Shown in pieces: positions 26,194 through 39,779 of a stretch of DNA of 64,000 nt. Numbering within the stretch: position 1 is the stretch's first letter; each line of letters opens with the position of its first letter. The position numbers were made by a program, and so were the translations under genes. The notes below the pieces were generated by a model. That model made no database searches and was not told the origin of the DNA. It saw only the letters and a program-made list of their open reading frames with translations. The DNA comes from Acanthacorydalis orientalis (lineage: Eukaryota; Arthropoda; Insecta; Megaloptera; Corydalidae). The stretch covers positions 15,478,071-15,542,070 of the forward strand of contig CM068316.1 of assembly GCA_034766995.1 (NCBI GenBank). Direction: 5' to 3'.

Positions 26194-28115
26194 GAAAATA
26201 CCGTTTAACACACAGGATGGGTTCCTGAAATCCTTGCATTAAATAAGACCTCCAATAATAAATCATGTATTCCATATACAAAGAATTTTCGATAAAACAT
26301 TAATGAACTTTTAAACGACAGTATCAAAAATTAGAAATAATATTCTGTTATATGTTTCATTAAGTTCTAAAATTATAAAAGTGAGTGCAGTGAGCTGTAG
26401 CTGAGCGCTATATCGAAACAGCGCTAATTTAAGTGGCGTTCAACAAGGTTTGTCTGTATACACATAAACGTTGTCAATAACTACATCTAAAAATATTGTA
26501 ATATTGTGCAGGGCAACGATTAAGAAAATAATCAAACAACTATATACACAATTTTACAACATTATCAAAACATTGAAATGGTATGTTTATTTTTATACTC
26601 TGTTAAAAACTTGCCTAGGAACCGTTCAACAAACATAGTAAGATATTAATTATATTAAACATACTTGAACGTGTGTCCAGACGTAATGAATACCAACTAT
26701 ATGTCAATTTATTAAATATTGTACGTGAATTTCAAAAAATTTACATATCAGGCTTAAATAATAAATTCAATTATAAGCATTTTTCGATAATAAAATACGA
26801 CGTATAAGTCTGCAAAATTTAAAAAAAAATAATATAATGAATACGGTATTCGAGTATCCAATCCTGCAATGGAATTTTTGATAAATTTTTCTTTATTAAA
26901 AATTAATTTTTAATAAAATAAAGGCGAAAATCCAGCGCTTACTAAAAATTTCTTTTACATTTTGCACTACTAAATATATGTATAATTTAAGGGCTAACCG
27001 TCTCCAAATTTTTACCTATAAATAATATTTTTACCAAAACTATATGATCATCCATTAAAAACAATTCTAGATTAAAATTAAAAATAAAACAGTAATTATA
27101 TTATTATTATTACTATTTAATATTATTATTGGAAGTCATTATACTTGGTTTTTTTAATTAATTTCCAAAAAATATATTTCATAAAAGGTCTCTTCTGACA
27201 AAAAAACGATATCAGTATGTAAAATTACTTTTATTAACTAAGAAATAGTGAATTGTCATCTAAAAACACGTCTTAAATATATTTACTTACATATTTTTCT
27301 CATGTCATTATTTTAACTTTCAAGTTATGAAATGAAATACATCACAGATTCAAGTATTTCATGATGTCATTCTTTTTAATAGAATAACTAATATAATCTT
27401 GAGAATTTAACATGAGAAATGAAAGTGTTATTCATTGTTTTTATAAACGACTACTATTCGATCGAAACAATGCAATTTTCAGAAAAAAATACACATAAAT
27501 AATATACGATTGTTTTAATATTAATTAAAGTATCAATAAGTGTAAACTTTTTTTAGATGGTTTATTCTCTACTTATAAATTTATAAGCGTTATATAAATT
27601 TAATAACAGTTTAAAACTAAGATGAACTGAAATTTCATTTCATCAGTATTCTGCAGTTATTTATTATAAAGATTATAAAAGCATACATTCTCTTTTTGAC
27701 ACTGACTAATAATCGCAAGCTGGTGAATATACCATGCAAATAATAATGAAAGGATTACATTATCGCCAGAAGGGCACGCTTCTTTTTGAATTGGTAGAAT
27801 CTTTTCGCTTCAGCTAGCAGTTTATATAAATCCAAGAAGATATTCTATACATACAGGTGTTATAATTAAAAAATGGACTAAAAATCTATTAATAGGATTG
27901 TTTTATTTTAATCAATATTTTATATATTTATCATTACAGAAACCGTTTATATCGGAGATCTTAAATAAAAATTAAATATGTATTGTTATTTTCGACAAAA
28001 AAGTGTAAATCAGTTTATAAAAACAATTCAATTGTTTAAATAACTTTAAAAAAATAAATAAAAAATATTACTGAAAAGTATCGAAATAAATTATAGGTTG
28101 TGGTGTGGCTGTGGT

Positions 28116-28118
28116 GTA

Positions 28119-28194
<76 letters not shown>
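28116..28194. repeat. (AT)n array
   Basis: Three AT tracts are separated by single C substitutions. Confidence 0.96.
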
Positions 28195-28195
<1 letters not shown>

Positions 28196-28315
28196 GTCTA
28201 AAATTATAACTACCATCTGCTCAAGAAATAATAAACGGATACGACGCAAATTTGCATCTCTATATTTGTATCAAAATAAACTTTTTTTAAAAAAAAACAA
28301 CCCTTTTATTCTTAT

Positions 28316-28317
<2 letters not shown>

Positions 28318-28365
<48 letters not shown>
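28318..28365. repeat. (AT)n array
   Basis: Pure AT, 48 bp. Confidence 0.97.
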
Positions 28366-28367
<2 letters not shown>

Positions 28368-28994
28368 ATATTATTTTAGCTTTGCTTTAGTAACTTCTGC
28401 CAGCTCTAACAATGATGAACTCTATACATTACTTAATAATTTATAGAAAATTTTAGACATTACTTAATAATTTTGTTTGCCTGAAGGGAAACACGAAAAA
28501 AATTGTTGGAAAAAATCGCACGAACACGTCAATTTTTTAACTCTTTGTAAAAGAGGAATCATTCATCGAAAAAAATGTGAAAAATAAAAATTAAATGGAG
28601 ATTATTTGAACGAAAACTTTAATATTTATATTGTAATTTATACGTTGCTCGACAAAAAACAGTATTTGATCAAAATATTCTACCTGACCTTACCAACCCG
28701 ACCTTAAATATTAGTCTTGAACAACATAATAATGCGGCGATTACATTCCAATTAACAGAGCTATAAAAAATACAAAAATGTTTTGGAAGATACAAAAAAA
28801 GTGGAATAAGAATAGCAGAAAATGGTTCGAACTCTGTGCACAAGGGAAAACCGATTCAAATAGGGGTTTTTATTGAACAGGGAAGCATCAACAAATGAAG
28901 GCAATTAGTATGCATGTGTGTATAACTTAGTAGCATAATCTATATTAAAGAAATGTATAATATAATGAATTTATTTATTTCATGTATGTAAGAA

Positions 28995-28995
<1 letters not shown>

Positions 28996-29051
<56 letters not shown>

Positions 29052-29079
29052 CGTATGTATATATGTACGTATGTATATA
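28996..29079. repeat. (AT)n-(GTAY)n array
   Basis: About 50 bp AT, then GTAT/GTAC tetramers. Confidence 0.95.
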
Positions 29080-29280
29080 AATTCAAATACTGATATCTAA
29101 AAATAAAACAAACGCCAATTATTATAAATTTTTTAGAGCTAAGAAACGTATTTTGATATTGCAAAACATTCTCAATAATAATTTTAGAAACAAGCTTCAA
29201 ATTCTGTATTTGTTTCCTTGGTTTAAATTGGACTTTGAGTAAAGAACTGCGAGTAATATCGAAAATATTATTTATATACA

Positions 29281-29281
29281 T

Positions 29282-29314
<33 letters not shown>
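29281..29314. repeat. (AT)n-(GTAT)n array
   Basis: About 26 bp AT, then two GTAT units. Confidence 0.95.
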
Positions 29315-29557
29315 CGAAAAAAATACAGTATTACAGCTACTTTATTGAAAAAATTAAGTATGCTGTTTACATATAATCCTTAATACTTGAAATATTGGAA
29401 GTATATTTTTTTATTCACATATTTCTGTCATATAATCTCGTCTTATAAATAGAGTACTATAATTTATATTATAAAAGTACACAAATAAATTCAATATATA
29501 TTTAAACAGTAAAATGAACTATCTTTTTGTGGAACTTCGGAACATTCTGATAGTAGA

Positions 29558-29558
29558 T

Positions 29559-29613
<55 letters not shown>

Positions 29614-29618
29614 ACATG

Positions 29619-29682
<64 letters not shown>
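29558..29682. repeat. (AC)n-(AT)n double array
   Basis: AC units pass into AT, a 14-bp break containing ACATGATATG, then AT again. Confidence 0.96.
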
Positions 29683-29684
<2 letters not shown>

Positions 29685-29917
29685 ACAAGTGTTTACAGTT
29701 ATTCTTTACATCTTCAGGTCAATTCCGCATCGTGAATTTTCACACTTCAATAGGTTGTTTTATTCAGAATTCGTTACGCGTTCTGTTATTCTCCCTCCTT
29801 ATAAAATTCTAGTAGCGGAATACATACAAAATGAAAATTCTTAATGGATATATAAACATACTTACATTTACTCAATTTCAAATGTTTCGAGGCAAACCTT
29901 GTCTACGTATTTGTATG

Positions 29918-29933
29918 ATATATATATATATAT

Positions 29934-29997
<64 letters not shown>

Positions 29998-30014
29998 ATA
30001 TGTATATGTGTGTG
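29918..30014. repeat. (AT)n-(GT)n compound array
   Basis: AT with one ACACAC insert, then about ten GT units and a mixed tail. Confidence 0.96.
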
Positions 30015-30359
30015 CGCTGCGTGTGTACGATGCTGTTCCAGAAATTTAATAGAAATAAATTTAACATGTTACTTATTCTTAAATTTAAAACTAATAAAAT
30101 GTCCTAGTAAGTTTAAGATTAAAAAATAAACTTAAACACAACTAAAAAACTAGTCATTGCACTACAAAAATTAATGAAAAAAAAGTGAAATTATTTATTA
30201 TATTGAATATATTTTAACAATAAATAATCTACGTATGACATTGTCGTACCTAATAAAATATTTTTTGTTGTTTGCATGCATACTCGTATTAGATAATCTA
30301 AACAACCTCAATTATATTACATTCATACTATTAGGTGTACAATGTATATAGGTAAGAAT

Positions 30360-30364
30360 ATGTA

Positions 30365-30436
<72 letters not shown>
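30360..30436. repeat. (GT)n-(AT)n compound array
   Basis: About ten GT units, then about 50 bp AT. Confidence 0.97.
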
Positions 30437-30439
<3 letters not shown>

Positions 30440-30724
30440 CATATAATAAACTTGTACAACAAATAAATAAATGATCCAATTAACACTCATGATTTCAAAT
30501 GTAAGTTAATAAAAAAATATGCCAAATATGCATCATATTTCCACTGTGCAAAACTACTAGTATTAAAATAAGACATTAAAATTTCCATTATTTTTACAAA
30601 ACGAGAATAATACTACCATTGACATGAGAAAAAATTAGAAATATTTTCTATTTGCAAGAAATCAATAATAAAACAAACAAATATTTATCGAAATGACTAA
30701 AAAAATTTAAATCTAAATAAACGA

Positions 30725-30727
<3 letters not shown>

Positions 30728-30770
<43 letters not shown>
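30728..30770. repeat. (AT)n array
   Basis: Pure AT, 43 bp, followed by two GATA units. Confidence 0.97.
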
Positions 30771-30774
<4 letters not shown>

Positions 30775-31044
30775 TAGATAATTTATTTCATTATAAATAT
30801 AAGAACAAAAATGCTTCGCATGCTTTATTTGCTACATCATTAAACAATAGTAGAAACAGTATAAATGACCCACAATGCAGATCAACATTTCCCGTTTCTT
30901 TAAACTGTTTTAATAAAGTGAGAAGCACAATTTCTCTATAAGATGATATTGAATGAACTAGAAAGTAAATTAAACTTTCTTACAATGGAACACAGCTTTG
31001 TTATAAATACAATGTTTAAATCTCTTCTTCGTTCGCGACACGTA

Positions 31045-31048
<4 letters not shown>

Positions 31049-31095
<47 letters not shown>
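31049..31095. repeat. (AT)n array
   Basis: Pure AT, 47 bp. Confidence 0.97.
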
Positions 31096-31099
<4 letters not shown>

Positions 31100-31800
31100 A
31101 GCACAAAAGACAAAAATAAATGTTCATGTATTAGAATGACGACGTAGGGTTATAATTTGTTCCATTATCTCTCTAGGATTTTTTATACACCTATCCATAT
31201 TATAACATTTTTTAATTCATTTAATTGTAAGTACATTTTTAACTAGAAATAAAGATCTTTTATTAATTAAAAATTACTTTTTAATGCTCCAATTGGAACT
31301 CAATATATTAATCTATAACTCAATAATCTAACAATTTAAATCAATTATATTATTAAGTCATATTTAAACATCCTAATTTAACTATATATATATATAATTA
31401 AATGGAGATATTCTACTGCGATTGCAAATTGTTAAACATACATAGATTTCTTTAACAATTATCAATCCATCCAATATTCTTCTTTCAAATACTCCTTACA
31501 TAATAATTATTCTCACATAAAAATATAACAATAATAATTTATACTGCAAATGATTAATGACAAAAATATAGAAGTGTTAAACAAAACAAAGAACATTTCA
31601 TGATGCAAACGTATTCGGAACTGAAAATTTTAAACCTTTAAACAATTGAGCGTTCCAAGAAAGGTCATAATCATAACGTAACAGCTGCAGAGCGTATATA
31701 TATTTTATTTCTACCTTTCTATTTCATTAAATGTTTCATTGTTGCGACTTGCTCTTTTATATCCTTCTTCATAAATAATTATGTACAAACATGCACCAAC

Positions 31801-31802
<2 letters not shown>

Positions 31803-31860
<58 letters not shown>
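31803..31860. repeat. (AT)n array
   Basis: Pure AT, 58 bp. Confidence 0.97.
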
Positions 31861-31861
<1 letters not shown>

Positions 31862-32129
31862 CGTGTACATATCAATTCGGAGTCTTTAAACTGAATCAAT
31901 AACTGTTTTTAATTAAAATATTTTCTCGTTGTTTTAGAATTTTGAAGTGCCAATCTTAACACTTAAAAACACTATATATCTTGGCCAAGCAGTTGACATA
32001 ACCTTATAAAACAGTAGTGAACACAAGTGCGTCCAAAAAGTAGCATATTAGGCATTGCATACTTTTCGCAATCTAATTTAAAAAAAAATGCTGCAGAAGC
32101 CACGGGAATGATTAGTTGAGTTTTGGGGA

Positions 32130-32325
32130 AGGTGTTGTGACCCATAAGGTATGCCAAAATGCTGGAAGAGGTGAAGAGGCTGGAACAGTGGAAGAGGTCC
32201 GAAAATGCATTATACGACGTCATCGACTCAATCCCGCCATCTTTTTTTTCGACAAGGGATTTGTCAGTTATTCGACAGATGGAGCATTTATACAAAATAA
32301 TGGAAGACATTTTGAGGATTGAAAT
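32130..32325 (+). pseudogene. Mariner-type transposase C-terminal fragment
   Basis: One continuous frame (TVEEVRKCIIRR, LNPAIFFFDKGF, FIQNNGRHFED, stop at 32323-32325) follows the C-terminal pattern of mariner transposases, where a D/E-E-V-K block is followed by F-x-x-G-I-x-x-L-x-x-R-W-x-x-C-I-x-x-x-G-x-Y-x-E. The Trp and Cys of that pattern are lost. Downstream, TTTGTACACCTTA leads straight into a (TA)n array, as might be expected for an element inserted at TA. The N-terminal and catalytic regions are absent. The opposite strand also has a 126-codon open frame here, which I regard as a shadow. Confidence 0.5.
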
Positions 32326-32384
32326 GTATTTAATTTTTCTGTAAACAATCATTTTCTATAAAAAGGCACCGAATTAATTTGTAC

Positions 32385-32388
<4 letters not shown>

Positions 32389-32448
<60 letters not shown>
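32389..32448. repeat. (AT)n array beside mariner scrap
   Basis: Pure AT, 60 bp, starting at TTGTACACCTTA downstream of the transposase C-terminus. Confidence 0.97.
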
Positions 32449-32449
<1 letters not shown>

Positions 32450-32952
32450 AGAAATGTATGGAGGGACTAAATCATTAAGAACAAGAGTTCTAATTCGCCA
32501 GTGAGATATTAAATACTTATCATTAATGCAATTAAAAAAGCATATAAAATTTAAATAAATTAAAAATAAGCCAAACTATTTCCATGAATGAATGGCAACT
32601 CCTCATAAATTACAATTTTCTAATTTGATTAGAATGCTACAAAAATGATATTGGCTCATTCTGTTTGTCATGCATCTTTTGATAATAATCCTATTATTCT
32701 TTGGGCGCTCTAGTATTAAAAACCTTCGTGTATGAATGAAAATGACTGTACATCACCGATAAACTTTCATAATGTCAATAGAATTAAATTACCATAAATC
32801 CAAAATATGTTGAATTGTTCTAAACTAATTTCGAAAACAACATACTTTGTGGTGTAATCTAATATAAATTCAATACGCAACGAAAAAACTCAGGAAATAT
32901 ACCGATTATCACACGGTTTTCATTATCGCCTCCAGGTGAATACAAACTAAAA

Positions 32953-32970
32953 TTTGTTTCATGAAACAAA
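32953..32970. repeat. 18-bp perfect palindrome
   Basis: TTTGTTTCATGAAACAAA is fully self-complementary. Confidence 0.9.
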
Positions 32971-34553
32971 ATATCCCATAGTCCCATTTAGATATATAAA
33001 CGTAGCACCTCTAATAAAAGCTATGTTTTTCTATACAAACATTCTACAAAGTTATTCCAAAATAGATTCGAGCAACGCAAAAAAAAATGTTAAAAAAGTG
33101 TCTTAATTTTTTAACACATCTTTTCTGTTTTGCTTAGAACGAATTGTATGCCGAATATTACGAACTGTATGCATTTAATATCGTATATACATTTAAAAAT
33201 GATACTGTTTTATGACATATAGTCACTTAACAGATACCGTACACTAAACGAACAGTGTTTATAGCTTGGTACACATATTACGTGCACGTTGACAATAACA
33301 CGGCGGTTTGAAAATGCTTATGAGTAAATTCGCAGATTCGCATTTTCCTTTAATTTCTACAATCATATAAATCAATTACATATCTTGAGTTTACAAAATG
33401 TTAGAAATTACACAAAAACATCATGCATATTGACGTCATATTCAACACCTACACCCACCATATCCGTGGCCATTATACTTCAATAAAGATAAATTGGATC
33501 GGCCGTTTAGTTCTTGTGAATACATTCTGAAGGCATGTCAGAAATAGTTGCCACGATGATGACTATAAAACTGTACGAGGTGCACGCACATACGAATAAT
33601 TTTAAAACATTAATGGCATAATATACATCGTGTTCTAAATGTAAAAATAAATATTAAAGCACCATGTAATTTATATGCTAACTACATATTACAAATGTTA
33701 AAAAATCAAAATGATAAAATACGTTTTCAAGGCGTCAACATTGATTTTATAACAATTCTTTAAAAAAATATTAGTACGTGAATTAAATTTCAAAACATAC
33801 ATTTTTAGAAAAAAATCCTCGTTTATTAAAGGTGCAAATGTTGAAGAAATTGATTGCAAAAATATTTGATTCATTAATCAAAAATTCTGAAAACGTTCTA
33901 TAAATGTATTCCCAATTACATGAGGTGTTATATATGTATTTATATATACACACACACGCATCTTTAAAATTTTTATTTGATGAATATATTGAGTGATCGA
34001 CATTCAACTTAAAAAGTCCCGGATGCACTGCCCTGTTACACATAAATTTAAGTGTGAAAAACATGATAAGTTGTGACAGAAAATCGATAATAATAAAACA
34101 TTCGGATTAACTTGTTGATAAAGTATTATATATTAAATGAATTTGATAACTTAAGAATCGTTCAAATAGTACTTCACTTAATTTTCGTTTTACGTATATG
34201 AACTTTTTGTATACATGAAAACATAAGCATAAATTATTTGTGTATATTTATGTATGACATAAAAATTACAATTTAGACTCGAACTTAAAAACAATATTCC
34301 TGATGCGACTGCAGTTACTCATTACTCATCTTTTTCAAAATTCTATTTTGCACAGGTTGAGAGAAATAATATTAAAAAAAAATCGCGGTCAAGAAACTAA
34401 AATTTAACATTTAACAATTCATAAATTTTAAAATTTCATTTTATAACAATATATTTAGCTTACTCTATATACACAGAATATAAAAACATAACTTTTTTTA
34501 AAACCGTTTGATAACTAGAACAGGCTTGGAAGTAACTAATTCACATTTTCGAG

Positions 34554-34554
<1 letters not shown>

Positions 34555-34616
<62 letters not shown>
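34555..34616. repeat. (AT)n array
   Basis: Pure AT, 62 bp. Confidence 0.97.
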
Positions 34617-34618
<2 letters not shown>

Positions 34619-34860
34619 CAGATAATCAAACATATAGTTAAAAGTGATACTGAAAGTAAACAAATAATGTTTGATTTCAATTAACTTCACAGTTATAAAA
34701 CGCACGCGATGTGCGTACATCACGTGATCAAATTAACGCTACAGTACTCATTACACTTTCTGGTCGGCCATTTTAAGTAATGAACTAACTTGAAACTAAA
34801 AGTGGAAGGCATAAATTACACAGACGAGATATTTTGTTTATTGACATGCGTGCGTGCATA

Positions 34861-34868
34861 TTATATAC

Positions 34869-34933
<65 letters not shown>

Positions 34934-34979
34934 TAGATATATAGATATATATATAGAGACAGAGAGAGAAAGAGAGAAA
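34861..34979. repeat. (AT)n-(GATA)n-(AG)n compound array
   Basis: About 70 bp AT, then GATAGATATATAG units, then AG-rich purine tract. Confidence 0.96.
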
Positions 34980-35392
34980 TTGTTAGAGAATAAAAAATCA
35001 CGAAAACAGTGCATATTTGTAATCAGAACAAAAACTTCAAGCAAAAGCTTTATAATAGATAAACAGCTTTTAAATAGCTAAAGAACTGTAAATAAAAAAT
35101 ACAAAACAAAAATGAAACTGAAATAACATAATTACCGATAAAATAAAATAACTAAAAGTAAAAATAAACAACAAAAAAATTATGTTCACTTAAATAAACA
35201 TTTTAATTTCAAATATAAAAAATATACTGACAATGTTTTCATATGTGTAAATTAGAAATATTGTTTACTTATCGTTTTACATAAATAAAAATATTAATAT
35301 TAAAATATACAGTTACAAATCAACAATTACAAATTAAGCAATTAAAATTTATTAGTAAGTACAATAAAAACAAAATTTCTCTATCACTATAA

Positions 35393-35396
<4 letters not shown>

Positions 35397-35459
<63 letters not shown>
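35397..35459. repeat. (AT)n array
   Basis: Pure AT, 63 bp. Confidence 0.97.
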
Positions 35460-35462
<3 letters not shown>

Positions 35463-36579
35463 ATGAATAATGTTAAAAAATATTTTAGTCTCAATGTCGA
35501 AGTTCAAGGAAGTGGAATTGATAAAACACACTAGAATTAAAATACTTAATATTGCTTTCTAAGCCATAAAAATGGTATGTATGTTCTATTCACTGAACAA
35601 TTCGTAACGAATTTACATTAAATCTGTAAATTTTACAATATAAGTTTAAAGTTAGTTTTTAAAATGCATTTTTGTAATTTCTCAAAACTCTTTCTCATAA
35701 CCACATATCAAAGATGTGTTTAGAATAAATACCTACTGCAGTTATTTTACAATAATAATATCATATAAGCTTGTTATGAGTTCTATTTAATTATCAAAAT
35801 TACTATAACAACTCAAAATCAGGCAATTTGGTCAGCAGACTAACGTACTTTTCAAAGGACTGCTTCCACTATGAAAATAAAGACAAAACTTGATGAATTG
35901 AACGAAACGATCAAACCAATGATTGCACACTAGTTGAAGGGAAAGAAAGTATAACTTGAAAAATAACTAAAAAAAATCCCATATATTTTAATACTAAAAA
36001 AAACTCGAGTATGAAACCGAAATAAGTACCAAACACTCATTTAAATAATCAATAAATATTGGTACAAAATCCATTAATAGAATAATTATATTTAATCGTT
36101 TTTGGTATAGAAATTATCAAGACATAATTTATTTCTGTATTTTCAAATCAATGAAAAGTATGTTCTTTATCTCTTTAATCCATTCATAACGTAAAATATT
36201 GTTTGTAAAGTACTCTTGTAAATAATATTTCTTGATAATTATTTGACACTCAAATGGATGATATGAAAGGTAATAAAATTATTAAATAGAATAAATTTCA
36301 ATCAATTTACACAAAATATACATTTATGAGTATGCTTTTCCTCAGAAATGAACTAAAAAATTGTATTAAGAGATTAAAAAAAGTAATGTTTTAAAATTAT
36401 TTAAATCTTAATTTTAATTAATTTTCATCGAATTACTATTTTTTACATAAAAAGTAAATAATACGCTGTAACAGAAATCGAATAAAAAATAAATCTAAAT
36501 TTTGTAAAAGTATACCATAAATATCAAAGGTGTTATAAAGTTTGTATTCATAACTCTAGAATAGTTAATATTTATTTAA

Positions 36580-36948
36580 ATGGTTAATATTCTTAACTTG
36601 AAAGTATGTATATATTTTTTTAAAAGTATTGAAAAATGGCGGCCGCATTGTGTTGTCAAATCAACAGGAAATGATATACGCTTAAATAAAAAAAGAAGCA
36701 TTTTAAATGATGGTATGTTCATAAAAGATGTATGCACGTATAACGAACACACATTCGTACACATATATTTAGTTGGCCATGGACAACAAATGCTTGTCCA
36801 TAAAACAACTCTTATATCGCTTATTCATATCTACTATCATTGTCTTATTTTCCCAATACGTAATAATGATACCTCACTCGTACAAGTTGGGTTTGACCAA
36901 TTGCTGAATACTAGCCACACACAACAGACCGCTTCACCATTATATTAA
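36580..36948 (+). CDS. Unrecognised 122-codon open frame
   Basis: An open frame not built from dinucleotide repeats, with higher G+C than its surroundings (GGCGGCCGCATTG at 36640). Segments include KWRPHCVVKSTGNDIR and HIYLVGHGQQMLVHKTTL. In DNA this AT-rich a stop is expected about every ten codons, so the length is somewhat unusual, but it could be chance. No family is recognised and no splice structure is obvious. Confidence 0.15.
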   Translation: MVNILNLKVCIYFFKSIEKWRPHCVVKSTGNDIRLNKKRSILNDGMFIKDVCTYNEHTFVHIYLVGHGQQMLVHKTTLISLIHIYYHCLIFPIRNNDTSLVQVGFDQLLNTSHTQQTASPLY

Positions 36949-37111
36949 CATAAGAACTTAAAAATAACTTATTACATCACTGATGTTACTGTCTGAGCAG
37001 TCCATTAGAGGTGAAAGAATCCTACTACAAGCATATTGTTAATGAATATATACATTTTTTTATTTTTCAAATATATTCATTTTGTGAACAACTTAAAATT
37101 ATTTATTTATT

Positions 37112-37127
37112 TATATATATATAAGTA

Positions 37128-37204
<77 letters not shown>

Positions 37205-37209
37205 GTATA
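37112..37209. repeat. Interrupted (AT)n array
   Basis: AT tracts are broken by AAG and two GTG variants. Confidence 0.95.
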
Positions 37210-37709
37210 TTAAAAAAATATTTTCATAAGAAAATTCATGTTTTTTTTTCAGTTTTCAATTCAAATATCAATTTCATTATAATTTGTTTTACAAGAAAGT
37301 GTCAAAATTCAATTTGTTTGAAAGAAATACCAGTGTTTACATGTTAATTAAGTTTCACAAATGTTTAAAAATGTATAATGAGTTAAGTACCATACGGGTT
37401 ATTTTATTCTACAGTTTATTTTAGTATTTCCTAAAACAGAAGCAGCAAAAAGAAATTGTTTCGAAAAGCAACGTTTTGTAAATGAAAAGTTTTTTATTTA
37501 TTTTAGTTATTTTTGAACGCTCATAAAGAACGAAACACGTTAAGTATACGAAACAACTAATGAAAAGATATTATTATGCTACTGAAGTATATTTTCTCTT
37601 CCGGTTTCATCAATTTGATTTTTTCTAGATGCTGTCGTTGAAAAAAATACACAGTACGTATTTTTAAAAATATTTCTTTTATACTCATTTATTATAATAA
37701 TAGCATATA

Positions 37710-37711
<2 letters not shown>

Positions 37712-37775
<64 letters not shown>
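37712..37775. repeat. (AT)n array
   Basis: Pure AT, 64 bp. Confidence 0.97.
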
Positions 37776-37778
<3 letters not shown>

Positions 37779-38129
37779 TAGTTACAATAATTCCTTTTAA
37801 AGAACGACATACCAAATGATATCACTTTTATAATTCACCCTAATTTATGATGATTACAATTATAGTCAAAAGATAAAGTGGTTTGTGCCTTTTTTACTTC
37901 AATAATAATTTACAGAATAACTGGGCATACTTGGAATCAATTAAAATTCTTATTTTTTCATATTATTAAAAAGTATTCCTTTGTGTATATCAACATTTTA
38001 AAAATACAATAAAATAGAAATATAAATGAGATAATAAATAAAAAAATAACCAAGTGTCCCGTTCAGTTTATCATTTAATTTCATTGCATATCCTTCTGAT
38101 TACAGTTACTTCCAACAATATGACAAATT

Positions 38130-38998
38130 TGGTTATTACGACCTATTTTAAAGTTCTCGCTATAATGAAAATTCGATTATAACGAACAAATTGAAAGGTT
38201 TTACAAGATGAATTGTATTCAAAATAAAGAATGACGTATTTAAACTTTCGGAATTTATAATACATAAATTGTCTACACTGATTTCATCCATTGTGTACAA
38301 AATATGAAAGAAAGTGTCCCAATTTGACACACAATTTGTCCATAACTTGTCTTCATAAGTATTAAGACGGTGTTGACCTAACATTAATTTTCTAGATTCA
38401 TGGTGTGTAGTATTGAATTCGGTACCTAAATATAAAAAAAATCTCTGGAAATGGTTTCAATATTAATAAAAATAAATGTTCCAAATAAGCATAATGCTGT
38501 AATTGAAGACATTTGGAAAAAAATTTGCCAAAAATTAATTGCCTCAAATGTCAAATATATTGTGCATATACAATAATATCGGTTAAAAAAATCTGGAAAA
38601 GTGTCCAAAGTGAAGAAGTGTGAAGAACTGTAACGCCTGAATCTAATTAAAGGTCGAAAATTAAAAAAGAATATAGGGCAAGTGGAATTAGTACACCTGA
38701 CAAAATTTTAAATTTAATAACGAAAAGGTATGAAAAAAAACAATAACTGTGTTAATAACTATAGATAAAACAGTAAAACAAATATTTTTATCAACCAACC
38801 TAAAAACCTATATGCTTTAGAAACATAAATCTCTTTCCCTAAAATTGTGCAGTGAATCAAAAAACGAATATAGAATACATAAATATGTACAAAAATGAAA
38901 AATAAAAACATCAATGGATTAATGAGAATCTTTTTCCTAGAAATACAATTTTATGAATCTATTCATAATTTTTTTAAATATAAACTTGAACTTTATAT

Positions 38999-39032
<34 letters not shown>

Positions 39033-39052
39033 TTACATATTTACATATATAA

Positions 39053-39093
<41 letters not shown>

Positions 39094-39126
39094 TCCAAAT
39101 ACAACATTTGGTTATAACGGTATATT
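38130..39126. mobile_element. Possible degenerate pogo/Tigger-like element
   Basis: The left part has TTCTCGCTATAATG and TTCGATTATAACGAAC (38154-38188). At the right, the reverse complement of 39096-39124 reads CCGTTATAACCAAATGTTG. Repeats of the CGTTATAACGAA type form the ends of many arthropod pogo-like elements. I cannot define exact ends, TA duplications or a transposase; the interior has only short open runs. An (AT)n(AG)n array lies just inside the right end. Boundaries and assignment are tentative. Confidence 0.2.
38993..39092. repeat. (AC)n-(AT)n-(AG)n compound array
   Basis: AC units, AT, two TTTACATA units, AT, then about ten AG units. Confidence 0.95.
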
Positions 39127-39715
39127 TACAATTGTTTTAGTTTTATTCAATGCGTCTTTCATGTATTGAAAAAATCTAATTAGAAATGTTTATGATCAGT
39201 TTACACAAACACATTATTTTTCTATAAACAAATGTCTCATATCAATTCTATGAATTTAATATATTAACAAAAAGAATAAATGTATTAACAAAAGAAGATT
39301 CAAAACAAATATTCCAGGTAAAAAAAAATACAAGAAACTCGAAAATAGCTTGAAACATACCCAAAAAAAAAACTTCGAAGAGAGTCGACAGAATGAAATA
39401 TAAAAAGAAATAGAAAAATATAAAAACTTGTACTTTGGGTACCATGGAGAGACTTTTTATAGATATTCCGTTTTCCTCATAAACGAAAAGACGTTAAAAA
39501 TAGACTACTCACAAAGGCATACAAAAACCATGTTATTTTCAGTTTAACTTTTTAGGTATTTTTATTTATTTAAAATTGTTTATCTTTAGCAATGTACATT
39601 TTTTTATTACTGTCTAAGATTTTCTACACAAATATGTTTGATTTTTTTTGTTTCCATATAAAGTAAGGTAATGATTTTTTTCAACATTAGTATAAAAACA
39701 TCTATGTTTTTATAT

Positions 39716-39779
<64 letters not shown>

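Larger units (their letters stand above)
26194..32129. other. Intergenic, array-rich from 28116, no gene recognised
   Basis: Nothing coding is seen. From 28116 to 31860 arrays are unusually frequent and often carry GT or AC ends. A short direct repeat, ACATTACTTAATAATTT, occurs twice at about 28427 and 28459. Confidence 0.6.
32449..38129. other. Intergenic, no gene recognised
   Basis: Mostly featureless. Less AT-rich patches occur at 33280-33320, 33440-33600, 34700-34770 (ATCACGTGAT E-box palindrome, GGCCATTTT) and 36630-36945, but no family is recognised in them. Confidence 0.55.

Noticed and set aside
31972..32352. 126-codon minus-strand frame
   Set aside because: It lies opposite the mariner C-terminal fragment, which explains the sequence better; its own translation matches nothing.
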